Assembly: GCA_003427395.1 (NCBI GenBank)
Contig: BFEA01000619.1
Location: 353,523-394,793 of the forward strand
Source: Chara braunii
Lineage: Eukaryota; Streptophyta; Charophyceae; Charales; Characeae
Reading direction: 5' to 3'
DNA: 41,271 nt
Part shown: in pieces, positions 1-9,996 of the stretch
How the letters are laid out: each line of letters begins with the position of its first letter
Position numbering within the stretch: position 1 is the first letter of the stretch
The notes under the pieces: generated by a model
Seen by the model: the letters and a program-made list of their open reading frames with translations, nothing else
The model's database searches: none
Told to the model about the DNA's origin: nothing
Program-made: the position numbers and the translations under genes

Positions 1-540
1 GCTTGTGCCGAAGACTTGGTGTTGACGACATTCCCATCTTCCCCTCTTCTTCGTCTAACCCCCCTCTTCTTTGTCTGTGTATGGCGGGGACTGGCACATT
101 CTTCCTGTGTGAGCGCCAGGCCCCTTCACACCATGGAACGATGATGATGTATGTTGGGGCTGCATTGCAATATTGATTGTTCGGATCATTGGTATCTAAG
201 TCTTCCGCTACGCTATCTTGTACTTTGTGAGAGAGGTCGGTTCTTGTTCTGGTCTGCACCGTTACAGTATGCAACATTATCGCTCTGTATGCGTCGGCAA
301 TGCTCCACGAAACAAAGTCTTGCTTTATTTTCAGGTCGTTATGTCTGGGGATTCCAGAATTTTTATGAATGATCCTTGCACTCTTTTCACCTTGATTTTT
401 CACTCTTTTCACCTTGATTTTTCACGAATTCGTTCTTAGGATTCTTCTAACTACACTTTAGTCTTAAAAACTGGCAATTTAAGAGTGTTTAAGGAGACCC
501 TATGTTGAACAGCTCCAGGGTACTCAAAGAGAATTTGAGT
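1..540. other. No gene recognised
   Basis: I see only short open frames with no family resemblance. The one structure found is a small tandem duplication at 379-422. Confidence 0.5.
379..422. repeat. Perfect 22-bp tandem duplication
   Basis: Two identical adjacent copies (379-400 and 401-422) of a unit beginning cactcttttcaccttg. The lack of divergence suggests a recent replication slip or a collapsed assembly. Confidence 0.85.
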
Positions 541-542
541 AG

Positions 543-893
543 AGGCCTATTTTAGTTGGGTAGGCACTGCAATGGCATTCAGGAGGTCGTGGGTTCAATT
601 CCCACTGACCGCTCGGTCATGCTTAGTGCAAAAAACTCATATAGTTGGCTTGTTTCCCCCGCTCTGCATTGGTAGGGTTTTTTACAATCATGGGCGTTTG
701 TATGTATGTGTGTGTGTATGTGTGGGGTTGTCTGTGGTGTGCGACTGCTGGCCATAGACACGACTGTTACTTGTCGGGGGTGGGGGAAGTAGATGGCAGG
801 CCCAGGTACTGAGAAAATGCTCGGTCTTTGCTTCAGCCGGCCCAAAAACAGAAACAAAAAAAGGCAAAAAAAAAAAGGAAAAAAAAGGCAATT
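543..893 (+). mobile_element. Possible tRNA-derived SINE
   Basis: A polymerase III-like A box (tagttgggtagg, 553-564) is followed 25 bases later by a perfect T-arm, five base pairs around a TTCAATT loop (589-605). Between them lies an anticodon-like loop reading GGC in tRNA-Ala-like surroundings. Downstream are a body, a GT-rich stretch (about 695-730) and an A-rich tail (855-886). This order, tRNA-like head then body then A-rich tail, is that of a SINE. A 7-bp match (ggcaatt at 473-479 and 887-893) could be a target duplication, but it would place the 5' end unusually far upstream of the A box. A decayed tRNA-like sequence beside an unrelated A-rich stretch is the alternative. Confidence 0.4.
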
Positions 894-1238
894 GTAGAAG
901 AAGAGCAATGGACCTCAGAGGCTATGGCCTAGGCATCAGAACAGGAAGTATGGAGGCATGTCCGGAACTGCTTAGATCTGAAGAGTACGTGTAAATTGGA
1001 AGAAGACATCGAGTCGGAGGAGGTGGAGAGAGCAATAGTAGAGCTCCCCTCACTGAAGGCACCAGGGATGGACGGCATGCCGGTGGAATTGTTTAAGGAT
1101 TTTCATTTTTTTTTCGTCATCCTGCTAACAGTGGCGTACAATGAAGCGCTCAAATCTGGCGTCCTCCTGCGAGGTTTAGTAGACGCGTTCATCATCCTCC
1201 TGTATAAGAAAGGAGCAAAGGAGGATGTTAGTAACTAC

Positions 1239-1449
1239 TTTTTTTTCTTTTTTTTTTTTTAATTGCTCCAATCTATTTGTGGGGAGCACCACGAGCTGGG
1301 AACCGGGCCCAGCGTCCCATATAATGGAAATACATTCATGACTGATGATCATTGATGATCATTCATCATTGATGATCATTGGCGATCATGGATGATCATT
1401 GATAATAATTTGGGATGATTGAGGATCGTTTAGGATGATTTAGGATGAC
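1239..1449 (-). mobile_element. Retroelement 3' tail inserted into the LINE
   Basis: This 211-bp block starts with a T-rich run (a poly-A tail read on the opposite strand). It continues with sequence that is the reverse complement of the tail at 12352-12410, sharing the gctccaatctat and cccagcgtccc blocks. Removing it joins the flanking LINE codons in frame as NY followed by W-H-P-I-S-I, which fixes its edges. No convincing target duplication is visible beyond 2 bp. It is probably a strongly 5'-truncated minus-strand insertion. Confidence 0.7.
1344..1448. repeat. Degenerate GATGATCATT minisatellite
   Basis: About eight to ten imperfect copies of a roughly 10-bp gatgatcatt unit, drifting toward gatgattta at the right end. 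It lies inside the nested tail insertion and so belongs to it rather than to the LINE. Confidence 0.7.
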
Positions 1450-2510
1450 TGGCACCCAATCTCTATTCTCAATGCACTGTATAAAATCCTGGAAAAAGTC
1501 CTAGCAACCCGACTAAGGGAGTACTACCGCAAAATATTGACACTACGCAGACTCGATTTGTGGTGGGGCAACAAATCCTTTCAAAAGTAAAACTGGGACA
1601 ACAGATTCTTGAGGAGGCCAAATGAACAGGCCATGCGCAAGCTTTCTTATCCATCGACCTCGAGAAAGCGTATGACCGGGTCCGGTGGGAGTTCTTGCTA
1701 AAAGGAATGGCATGCAGAGGAATTGGAGGCATCTACCGAGGCTGGGTGAGAACCCTGCTGACAGGAGCAGCAATTGTAATGCAAGTCAATGGGCCGGGCG
1801 TCAGATCCGACAAAATTATGATCACCAAATGGGTGTGGCAAGGGTGCCCGCTATCTCCTGCCCTCTATGTTATCTACACTGAATCAATGCGATGCCATGA
1901 CATTTTGAGGGTGGATGATCGACTAGTCAGCATGAAGGCTGGCCCAACGGAGCTGCAGTCCACGACATTTGTGGATGTTGCAGACTTTTTGCAAGTACTC
2001 AGGGGCACGGGTCAATTGGTGCAAATTGAAGGCCATCCTCCCGCTGAGGATAGCCCCGCCGAAAGGCTGGGACATTCCAGCAGCAGGGGACGAAGAGAGA
2101 AAGAGGTTTCTTGAAGCCAGCGTAGTGCCGAGAGGCCATCCCACCCTGGCCCCGGGTGGATAGACATGCTGAGAAAGCATAACCTTACTCCGGGAGAATG
2201 CATTGGGTGAAAATGAAGGATGAAAAGAGGCCGCAGAGGGTATACAAGTTGGAGCAGATTCTGGAAGAAGGGAGGTTGCAGATCACAAGCTGGCAGGTGA
2301 ACACTGGATACAAGAGATTGGGGGACCCGCTGCGGGAGGTTGACACAGCAGAGGGGGATCCTTGTAAAAGAATACACAGGGAGATGGTTGAAACGGTGGC
2401 AGTATGCGAAAGCAGGAATAAAGGGAAGAGTCAATACCGACCGTTTCGAATAGAGTCCAGAAGAAGGGATTCGGATTGGGACCCAAGGGAATGGGAATTG
2501 TTATGATTCT

Positions 2511-3782
2511 GGTTGTTCGTTGCCTGTAGGCCAACACTCACTCACATAGACTTCCGCATATGCCCATACATACACAGAAGGAAGGGGAGAGGATAGGAGT
2601 ATCATACTGCACAGGGCGAGATAAACACAGCGGAAGACTTGACTATGCGATATGACAGGGTACACTGAAAGTGCAATTCACTCCACTCAATCCTCACAAC
2701 CAGTCATAGAGAAGAGAAAAGCCGAGCAGATCACATGCAGAGAACAATGAAACGATGATAGTCCAGACACAGTATCACACTGTTTATTAAACTCAGAGTC
2801 TCGAATTGTTAAGATAACTTCAGAACTACAGTGCGCTGCTCAGATATGAGCAGCGCTTCACTCCCCGACCCTGAGTAACACCCGTAACACCCCTGAGCCC
2901 CTGAAACATCAAGCGCCACCCAAGTACAGCCTCCTGGGGGCAGCGCCACCCTGAAACAGGCCTCTGAGGCCAAGCTCTACACAGAGGATGAAGAAGAAGA
3001 CCAGCACCACAGTATCTGATGATGATGAAGTGTCGGACGACTTCCCGGGTGGAAGTCTGCAGCAGCGCCACCAAACCTTGACAAGATGACCTCTGAGATG
3101 AAGAATCTGCAGCTATGGCTGCAGCGCGAACCCTCTGGGACCCCACTCCGGAGGAGGGTCCAGCAGGGCACCAATCTCTCTCGCCTCCAGCAGACCTCGA
3201 TAACCCAGACCTCTGTCAGCCCCTGTGTGCTGGCAGAGTACAGCGCAGGTCCCAGCTATGGCCTGCACTCCGAAGGTCTGGCTATGCCCGTCTTCTTCCA
3301 CGCTGAGCCGTCACCACTTCTGGTTCACGCGTAGCACAGCAGCGATGTACTCGGTGCCAACTCCCAAAAGCCCTGAACCGATGTGCCCAATCTATCTATA
3401 GACTACAACTAGCCAACCCCCGACCTAGAGCGGACTGACTGACAGACCGGTACCGTATCTGTTTCGGCCTCTCGGCCTCTTCCGGACCCGGCTATAGGCT
3501 ATAGGACCTCTATTCAGAATAGGCCCATAGGGCCTGTCTGTCTAGGGGTAGCCCGGGCCTGCTATCCGCAGTTAGGGTAGCTGTAGGGAATCAGGTTAGT
3601 ACGGGGCCTGTATTTTCCCGGATTTGCAGATATGTCCCTCACGGATTACCCTCACAGGTAGGTCTCTGGGTTAGCCCTCAGCCAAACAAAATTACGAATC
3701 TGACCTAAGACGCGACTCGACCGAGGCAAGCCCCGAGCTTCGCCCTCAGCCCAATGTACAGTCCACTGAGAATCTGCAGGCT
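2511..3782. other. Unassigned insert between two LINE pieces
   Basis: Related sequence in the LINE at 27493-34652 spans only about 0.5 kb between the matching points, while here it is about 1.3 kb, so roughly 0.8 kb or more may be an insertion. I could not find convincing terminal repeats or a target duplication. A perfect hairpin (gctgctca, 4-base loop, tgagcagc) lies near 2837-2856. No coding sequence is recognised. Confidence 0.4.
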
Positions 3783-4690
3783 TCATTACAGAATGGGCAG
3801 AAAAAGGGAATGCAGGGGAGATATGTGCCGCTCCAGGAACTTACCACAAAAAACATCTATAACTCCCTGCTGGAGCCAGTGGATATCTGTGGAGAATTGA
3901 AGAATAGATGGGCTAAAAGGGATTGGCTTCCGGATGTACACATTGGCAGGTGGACCCACCGAAGGTGGGATGTGCAATGTGCCATCCTTGCAGCACTGCC
4001 GGACCAGAAACAAGCAGGGCTGCTCTGGCAAATCTAACACTTGGCGATTCCCACAGCGCAATGGTTGGCGTCTAAGAGTCGGCACAGGGACCAGGGATGC
4101 ATGGTGGGGTGTGGGCAGGTGGAAATTGTGCCCATGTGTTTGTGCGTTGCCCGATTGTCAGAGCAGTTTGGGAATGGTAAGCACAAGAGCTAGCAGATAA
4201 GACCCCGCTGAAAGTCACCGAAACAGATGATGCGGCTATCCTCTTGGGGGCTTTGATGAAAGTGGGTAGGGCACAACCAGAGCTATCCTCCTGGGGGCTT
4301 TGATGAAAGTGGGTAGGGAACAACCAGAGGATTTGATGGCGGCAGAGACCCTGCGGGCGACAGTACTATGGGCGCTGTGGACTTGGACGAATGAGCGATG
4401 TACACACTGTCAGGGAGCTTCCCCTCCACTACGGGCCTATTAACGAAAATGTGCTGGAGAGCATTGGAATAACTCTCCTGGCAGATCTGCACCAGGGCAG
4501 CCACACAGGGGTGAAGAAGGAGGCAGGCTTTTGGGCAAGATGGGGTCCGTACCCCCAGCTGCTTACCCGGGACCCCTGCACGAGCCACATGCAATTTGGC
4601 CCGATTCTATTGTGCCATGATCCTGGGACTGCTTCAGCAGAGGACCCCATTGATGAATTGGAAGACCGAGTTCGGCGGTTGTGCAGAGCA
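3783..4690 (+). pseudogene. Decayed LINE C-terminus with zf-RVT-like region
   Basis: Reading across frames gives a LINE-like C-terminal region. One open stretch at 3810-4037 contains DVHIGRWTHRRWDVQCAILAAL and ends AGLLWQ. A shifted frame near 4125-4180 reads C-A-H-V-F-V-R-C-P-I-V-R-A-V-W-E-W, the typical end of a zf-RVT zinc-binding module. Near 4335-4410 it reads AAETLRATVLWALWTWTNER, which parallels the IW-stop-RRNEL region near the end of the LINE at 27493-34652. The piece lies in the same orientation and order as the reverse transcriptase remnant upstream, so both probably come from one element. Frameshifts and stops are frequent. Confidence 0.65.
4235..4328 (+). repeat. 47-bp tandem duplication in the LINE remnant
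   Basis: Two adjacent 47-bp copies (4235-4281, 4282-4328) beginning gctatcctc and differing at two positions (t/c and c/a). The duplication happened inside the decayed LINE. Since 47 is not a multiple of three, it shifts the frame. Confidence 0.85.
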
Positions 4691-5036
4691 ACCTTATTGT
4701 ATTATAGTTAGAAGAGCTAGGAAGCACAGAAAGAAGGGGTAGAACCGTAGAAGTAGTATAGCTAGATAGCCGTATTATAATAAGGTAGGGTAGGGGATAG
4801 TATGCGGGAGATAGAGGTAGGTAGGAGGGGTTACAGGGGGGAAGAGGAGATAAGTGGGGAACTAAGGGCTGGACCCCACAGGACAGCAGAAAGGAAAAAC
4901 TTTGCCGCAAAACTGTTTCCAGGACCCCACAGCCTGCCGCAAATGTCCTGGAAAAGGTGAAATTTCTTTTGCAAACCCTTTTCCAGGAGCCCACAGACCG
5001 AAGACTGCGGCTTGGAAAAACATCAATTTGTGTTTT
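4691..5036. other. No gene recognised
   Basis: AG/TA-rich sequence. A short block, ttccagga followed by c or g and then cccacag, occurs twice (near 4918 and 4981). Nothing else is identified. It ends at the target-site duplication of the Penelope-like element. Confidence 0.4.
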
Positions 5037-5050
5037 CACATAGTCCGCGG
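5037..5050. repeat. Left target-site duplication of the Penelope-like element
   Basis: The 14-mer cacatagtccgcgg here recurs exactly at 10586-10599, just outside the opposite end of the element. The last two G residues overlap the first bases of the inverted repeat, so the true edge is uncertain by 2 bp. Confidence 0.85.
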
Positions 5051-5130
5051 TTCAAACAAACAGAACTGTCAAACAGGGCAAACTATCCACCCCTAATCGA
5101 TACTATCCACTACACTCACAGCATCACCAA
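5049..5130 (+). repeat. Left 82-bp inverted-repeat arm
   Basis: It is the reverse complement of 9913-9994 with a single mismatch (aacagggcaa against aacaaggcaa). Both copies are exactly 82 bp and each lies immediately before a 515-bp direct repeat. Confidence 0.92.
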
Positions 5131-5645
5131 GGAATACCCTTCCGAAGGCTGACGTTTCGAGCGGGTTACGGGCTAAATGAGGGGGGCCTGTTCGAGCCCC
5201 GGGTAAAGACATGATAGGCTAATGGTCGGTTGGTGGTTCGATTGGGGGTCTGCCCCACGTAAGTGTACCTTGACGAGAATTTTGACTGTTTTTGGTCCGA
5301 ATTTCTTAGGCCTGACAGACCCTTGTCACGAAGCGTCGAACTCATGCCAATAGGGATAGGAATATTTTGTCGAGGGAGCGTGATGATGGGTGGGACTGAT
5401 ACAATAAAAGTAGGACGCGTGGTTTCTTTGGTATTTTCGTCCATCAGGACTACCTGCGACTAGGAACTGCTATGCGGTCAGCTAGTTGCTTTCGCCACTT
5501 TGAGCTTCATGATGTTGACCACCGGGTTCTCCCTAGGAGTTGACGATATTGTTCGGGCATAATGTGATGAACAGCTTTGACTCGTCTCCTTTGTGCGATG
5601 TGTTAGTGTGCTGTGTACTATGTAAACAGTCTGCATGATTGTTCC
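5131..5645 (+). repeat. Left 515-bp direct repeat (pseudo-LTR)
   Basis: It aligns without gaps to 9997-10511, with about 18 differences (roughly 3.5 percent), mostly transitions. In Penelope-like elements such repeats arise from tandem insertion or template jumping rather than by the LTR mechanism, and they often carry hammerhead ribozymes. It does not begin TG or end CA, so it is not an ordinary LTR. The opposite strand holds a GUCC-UGAY-GGAC hairpin followed by GAAAA (5434-5450). Confidence 0.92.
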
Positions 5646-5818
5646 TTTAACAAGCGCTGTAACCTGCTAGGCAACAGTACCTAGAAGAGGTGGCGGTGGT
5701 GATAATATATGGGATGAGTGTATGCTGTCGCAAGGTGTTGTGAAGAACGTCGGAATCGGAAGAGTACCGGACGACCGGAGCTGAGGCTTGTTCGAAGGTG
5801 AAGTGTGTTTACGTCAGG

Positions 5819-6977
5819 ATGAGCGATGGTTCAGGGGAACGGAGGTCCGACGAGGGGACGTCAAAACCCCCAGCGGACAATCATCGCTGTTTCAAGTGTG
5901 GGGAGACTGGGCATTACGCAAGGGATTGTGCGGAGTACTGGCAGTCTCGGGCATTGGGTCGAGCTTTTGTACCTACGCCCTATGCCATGGAGGTGCACGT
6001 ACGGGCAGGACGTCGACGCAAGATAGCAGTGTGCGGAGAAGCCGTTCAGTCGAAAGCGGCGGTGACAGGATTGAACCGGACGACACTAATACGTTGATGA
6101 GGGAATACTTCGTACAGCTGGCGGAAGAAAGGAGGGAGAGGATGGAGGAACGCAGAAGGAAGGAAGAAGCAGTTCGGTTGGAGAAGGAGAAGAAGAGGCT
6201 AGAGAAGTTGAGGGAGGAGACACAGTATGAGGAAGATAGAGATGCTCGTTTGCTAGCCATGATTGACTCTAAGATTCTGAGGGATCAGGAAGAGCGACGA
6301 AGCCGAGGAGTGGTAATTGACAAACAGGCGAAGAAGGTCAAGGAGTTTGGAGAAACGATGGAGGAGGAGAAAGAACGACTGTGGAGGACGCTAGCGCTGC
6401 ATGAGACCTACGAAGCGGATGATGAGCTACTGCGCTTACGTAAGCAGGCAGCGGGACTGCGAATTCAAGAGAAAGTGGATAAGCGTAAGCGCGGTAAGGA
6501 GGTGGCGCTGGGAAACAGCCCTCCTATGGTTACTCCGGAGAAACGATCAAATACCGTGTTGTCCGAAGGATCGCGGAGAAGAATTGAAGAGTTAAGGAGG
6601 GCTCCTGCTGAGGACCCGCAGACGTCTGATACACCGCGGAAGATTGATTTGACGCTGAAGCATATTTCTGCTTCATGCAGACCAGGTGGGAAGGAGAAGT
6701 ACGAATCGTACGTTCGTGACTTCTACGACGCATTGACGATTGACGAATTGAAAGAAGTGTGTAAGCGCGAGAGGGTGACCTATGGAAATCGAGAGGCCGC
6801 GATCAAACGTTTGGTCATACGGAGGGTGACTACTGCATATGATGCCACCTACATACCTCTGCCGGCTACACCAAGGATGACCACTCAGAGTACGAAGACC
6901 GCATCGGACAGTGCCAGGGTCGAGGAATCGAGGATACTTCTGAGGACTTGAGTGAGAGTGATGATGATGCGGAGTGA
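5819..6977 (+). pseudogene. Gag-like N-terminal part of the Penelope-like polyprotein
   Basis: The ATG at 5819 opens M-S-D-G-S-G-E-R-R. A CCHC zinc knuckle follows (5888-5929, C-x2-C-x4-H-x4-C, CFKCGETGHYARDC), then about 170 residues of Glu/Lys/Arg-rich predicted coiled coil (about 6100-6480). Next is a stretch near 6735-6830 (LTIDELKEVCKRERVTYGNR and onward) that resembles a SAP DNA-binding helix-extension-helix. The end is an acidic tail (SEDLSESDDDAE). The reading frame moves twice, between about 5990 and 6080 and near 6880-6905, so this copy is broken. The tail ends at a TGA (6975-6977) in the same frame as the GIY-YIG region. A likely role is binding the element RNA and chromatin or DNA; that is inference. 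Confidence 0.8.
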
Positions 6978-9677
6978 TGTTGTCTTAATGGAACAAGATT
7001 GCGTGAATTAGCGCGGCTAATATGTACACGGAGACAACTAGACAGTGGTAAGAGTAAAATTGATGATCAGCTGTTGAGACTCATTACGATTGAGCTAGCA
7101 CTAGTTGGGGAGCTGAGGTGGGGAGAGAAGTTTACTGAGTACTGGGAAGACGAAGTGAGTAAGGGACGATTGGATTTGGATGACCCGGGCGGCTGTGTCT
7201 ACGTGCTCATCTCACCATGGTTCAAACAGGTGTATATCGGCATGACCGAGAGGCGCTTGTGGGCCAGATGGCGCGAGAATTCTGGTCTCGGAAAAGGTGG
7301 TAATAAACGGCGACGAGCTCTTTACAATTGGCTCGGGAAGGTCGGTGTGCATAAGTATGTGGTTGTGCCACTGTATTTCAGTGATGATCGAAGAGAGCTT
7401 GAGGCCATTGAGAGTACTCTGATCAAACTCTAGTCGCCTTGTCTTAATACCCGAGGGAGTGAGGGTAAGAAGACTTCAACAAAGAAGGGCAGGAGGCTAC
7501 CTGGAAGAAGGGAACGGAAGAAGACCCGGGAACACTTGGAGGATGAACGTGGGAAGAGGAATTCTATTCGGAGGAATGAGGATCGTGGGAAGGGGAAGAT
7601 GGTGGAGATTCGGAAAGCAGGGGAGGACAAAGGGACTGTGGGTATCGTGCGATTGTTTAGGAAGTTGAGAGAGGAGGGAATCAAAGGAGATATTCGACTC
7701 GAATGTCAGGGGGGTAGTGTGTGGGCTGACGGATGGAGACTTGTTCGATGACTTTTTGGAGAAACGAGAGTGAAGTGGGGAAAGAGGACGAAGCCGTTAA
7801 AAAGGTGTAAGCGGTTGGTCGAGCAAGGGGGGTCGTTAGTAACCCGACGGATTACGGAGGCGTCTCCCGCAGTTCTCTATCTGCGTGATCAAATGGTGGG
7901 GATGTTCCGAAACCCGTCCCGTAAGAGATCTCTAAAGACGATGAGCCTGAGTGCACTTGTCAAGTACTATGGTGCGATCAACGCTTTCTCCACGAAGAGG
8001 AGCCGATCGAAGGCTAGGTATATGATTTCTAGGGTTATTAAAGAGATGCATGGATTGAGTGTTAGGCAGTGGATTATCGTCCGGATTGAGTACGATGAGA
8101 TGGCAAAGAAGAGTGAGGTGATTAGAGTAGTCAGGAGAAAGATAGGTGGATTGGAGATCGAGAGTCCTTTGAAGGAAATGGTAAAACGAAGAGCGCGCGT
8201 GGTGTGGACCAAGTGCCCCAACGTAGGTACATTGATTCGTAACCACCGACGGTATGCGCCGCAACGCGATGCCAGCTGTTCTTAAGCTGGTATGCCCTAT
8301 CCACGGATCGAGGGGCGCGTGCATTTCCGTCTGAGTGATCTCGATGAGATCCCAAGAATCGCGAAAAACGCCAAGAATGTACCGCGACAGGAGAAGAATG
8401 AAAGGAAGGATAACCTTGTGAAGGAGCTGACAGACGTCTTCGATTCCTTTGAGGAAAGGTCCGGCATTACGTCCGGGACGGTAAGCTTTCATCCGGGGGA
8501 CGTGAAGCAGTGCATGAACGAGCAGGTCATTTTTGGCAAAGATTGCACTTTCGAGACGGTTATGGAGCTGAAGCGTAGCCTTCAGGGGCTGGTGCTTTCA
8601 CCTCTGGATCGCAATCCGGGTGACACGCTCGCCATGTGTCCAGTGATGTACGCACGGGGTATGCAGGCCACGTTCCTTGAGAATGATGGATACGATCTCC
8701 TTTTCTCGCTGCCTAAGTCTGGTAATTTTAACCTTCAATCAGTGTCATTAATGAAGGAGCGATTAGAGATGATCAATCAGAAGATGAAGAGGAGTAATGC
8801 GAATGTTGGAGTTGTGGGGGCTTCGGACGATATTAAAGATATGTTTAATAAAATCCCTCACGACACTATCAGGAAGGTTGTTGATTGGTGTGTGTGGTGG
8901 TTTTCACAACGAGGATACGACGGTGTGTTTGTTAAGAGGAGGGGAAGAGGGGTTCGACTGAGTAAGAGTACGGAGATTGATGGGTTTGTCAAGTTGTCCT
9001 TTCAGTATTTGATTGAATTTGTTTCTTTTGAGTTGGAATTTCGTTTTACTCGAGCATCTGACGTTTTGCTGAAACAGACAATTGGCATACAAATGGAGAA
9101 GAGCTCGAGCCCCCCGTTGGCATGCCTGATGTGTGCGAAAGCAGAATGGGACTTTTTGATTTCTCTTGGGAGTCATAAGAGACTGGTGGGAGGATTGAGG
9201 TTTGTGGATGACGCGTCTGTCTTCGTCACGTACAATAAGAAGAAGAGAGGATCTAAGGACAAAGCGTTTCGGCTGACTGGGAAATTTGAAAAATGTTATG
9301 ATGAGGCCCTTACCCTCAAACGCACCGATGGGAGTGATAATCAGTGGACATTCCTCGGATGTAGGTTGAGGATTGGGGACTCTTTCCCTTTCATTGATGT
9401 CCTGCAGTTGATGAAGAACAGGGAAGAGATCAGGCTGGGGGCAAAATTGTCATTCCAAGTTTTTCAGGATTTTGATTCTTGGACGAGCAAGAAAGCCAAG
9501 ATGGCTGTCATCATTAACGCATTGCATCGAATCTACCAGAAATCTATGGAAAGCTTCGAGATCCTGAGTTCCTTGGTTCTTCTCAAAATGGAGCTGCGGA
9601 GGAGGCATTACCGGGATGATTGGTTTGGCAGAGCCCTGAGGAACTTCACCAAGGATAAGGGCGGATGCTGGAAGTAG
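6978..9677 (+). pseudogene. GIY-YIG endonuclease plus reverse transcriptase (Penelope-like)
   Basis: One frame runs 6978-9677 (about 900 codons), broken only by TAG 7431, TGA 7749 and TAA 8283. The GIY-YIG domain (about 7185-7450) shows GGCVYVL, then VYIGMTERRLWARW, then a Glu in IESTLIKL. The conserved Asn (SPCLNT) falls just after the TAG, which looks like a lost Trp codon. A basic linker follows. The reverse transcriptase has motif A SDDIKDMFNKIPHD (8823-8864) and motif B IGIQMEKSSSPPLACL (from 9081), where the usual Gly is Glu (9096-9098). Motif C is RFVDD (Asp codons 9207-9212), and a motif D/E region ends FLGCRLRI. The region before motif A looks short, and I cannot find the usual R-P-I/V fingers motif, so an internal deletion near 8700 is likely. 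No in-frame ATG precedes the nuclease, so translation must have come from upstream. Confidence 0.9.
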
Positions 9678-9737
9678 TTTGCGATCTTGCTGACCGACAG
9701 CAGGACCATGGATTGAGAGCTCCCGAAGGATGGATTG

Positions 9738-9891
9738 TTTTTTTTTTTTTTTTTTTTTTTTTGGTTATTGTTTGGACTTTTGGTCGTTTTCTTGAATTGT
9801 GTTGAATTCTAGACTAGTTTGTTTTGTTTTTTGCTATTGTTTGGACTGTTGGTCGTTTCCTTGAATTGTGTTGAATTCTAGACTAGTTTGA
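9738..9891 (+). repeat. T25 run and 69-bp tandem repeat in the 3' untranslated region
   Basis: A run of 25 T (9738-9762) is followed by two copies, about 69 bp apart (from 9766 and 9835), of a unit running attgtttggac...gaattctagactagtttg. They lie between the polyprotein stop and the inverted arm. A T-run on the sense strand is not a poly-A tail, so it is either part of the element or a nested tail. Confidence 0.75.
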
Positions 9892-9912
9892 ATGGAATTG
9901 CGTGTACCTGAT

Positions 9913-9994
9913 TTGGTGATGCTGTGAGTGTAGTGGATAGTATCGATTAGGGGTGGATAGTTTGCCTTGTTTGACAGTTCTGTTTGTTTGAACC
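9913..9994 (-). repeat. Right 82-bp inverted-repeat arm
   Basis: Reverse complement of 5049-5130 with one mismatch. It lies directly before the second 515-bp direct repeat, so the arm and direct repeat have opposite relative orientations at the two ends. Confidence 0.92.
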
Positions 9995-9996
9995 AG

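Larger units (their letters stand above)
990..2510 (+). pseudogene. Decayed LINE reverse transcriptase (ORF2 part)
   Basis: Fragments in several frames line up in order with a plant-type LINE reverse transcriptase. At 1050-1240 there is APGMDGMPVELF followed by LLYKKGAKEDVSNY. The text resumes at 1450 with W-H-P-I-S-I-L-N and YKILEKVLATRL. Motif A (FLSIDLEKAYDRV, catalytic Asp kept) lies near 1645-1685 and motif B (WQGCPLSPALY) near 1838-1870. The motif D neighbourhood (GARVNWCKLKAI) is near 2000-2035. The expected F/YADD motif C is damaged; the nearest text reads FVDVAD. The C-terminal part near 2470-2500 (DWDPREWELL) corresponds to DIWDPQEGDWL in the LINE at 27493-34652, so the two are related. 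Frameshifts and a nested insertion (1239-1449) leave it non-functional. Confidence 0.85.

Noticed and set aside
5311-5334. Sense-strand CUGACAGA...CGAAGCGUC as a hammerhead core
   Set aside because: It has an extra base in the CUGANGA box, no helix II complementarity and GAAG instead of GAAA.
5263-5463. 66-codon ORF repeated at 10129-10329
   Set aside because: It is in the two direct repeats and is therefore duplicated with them; there is no protein-family resemblance and it starts inside a non-coding terminal repeat.
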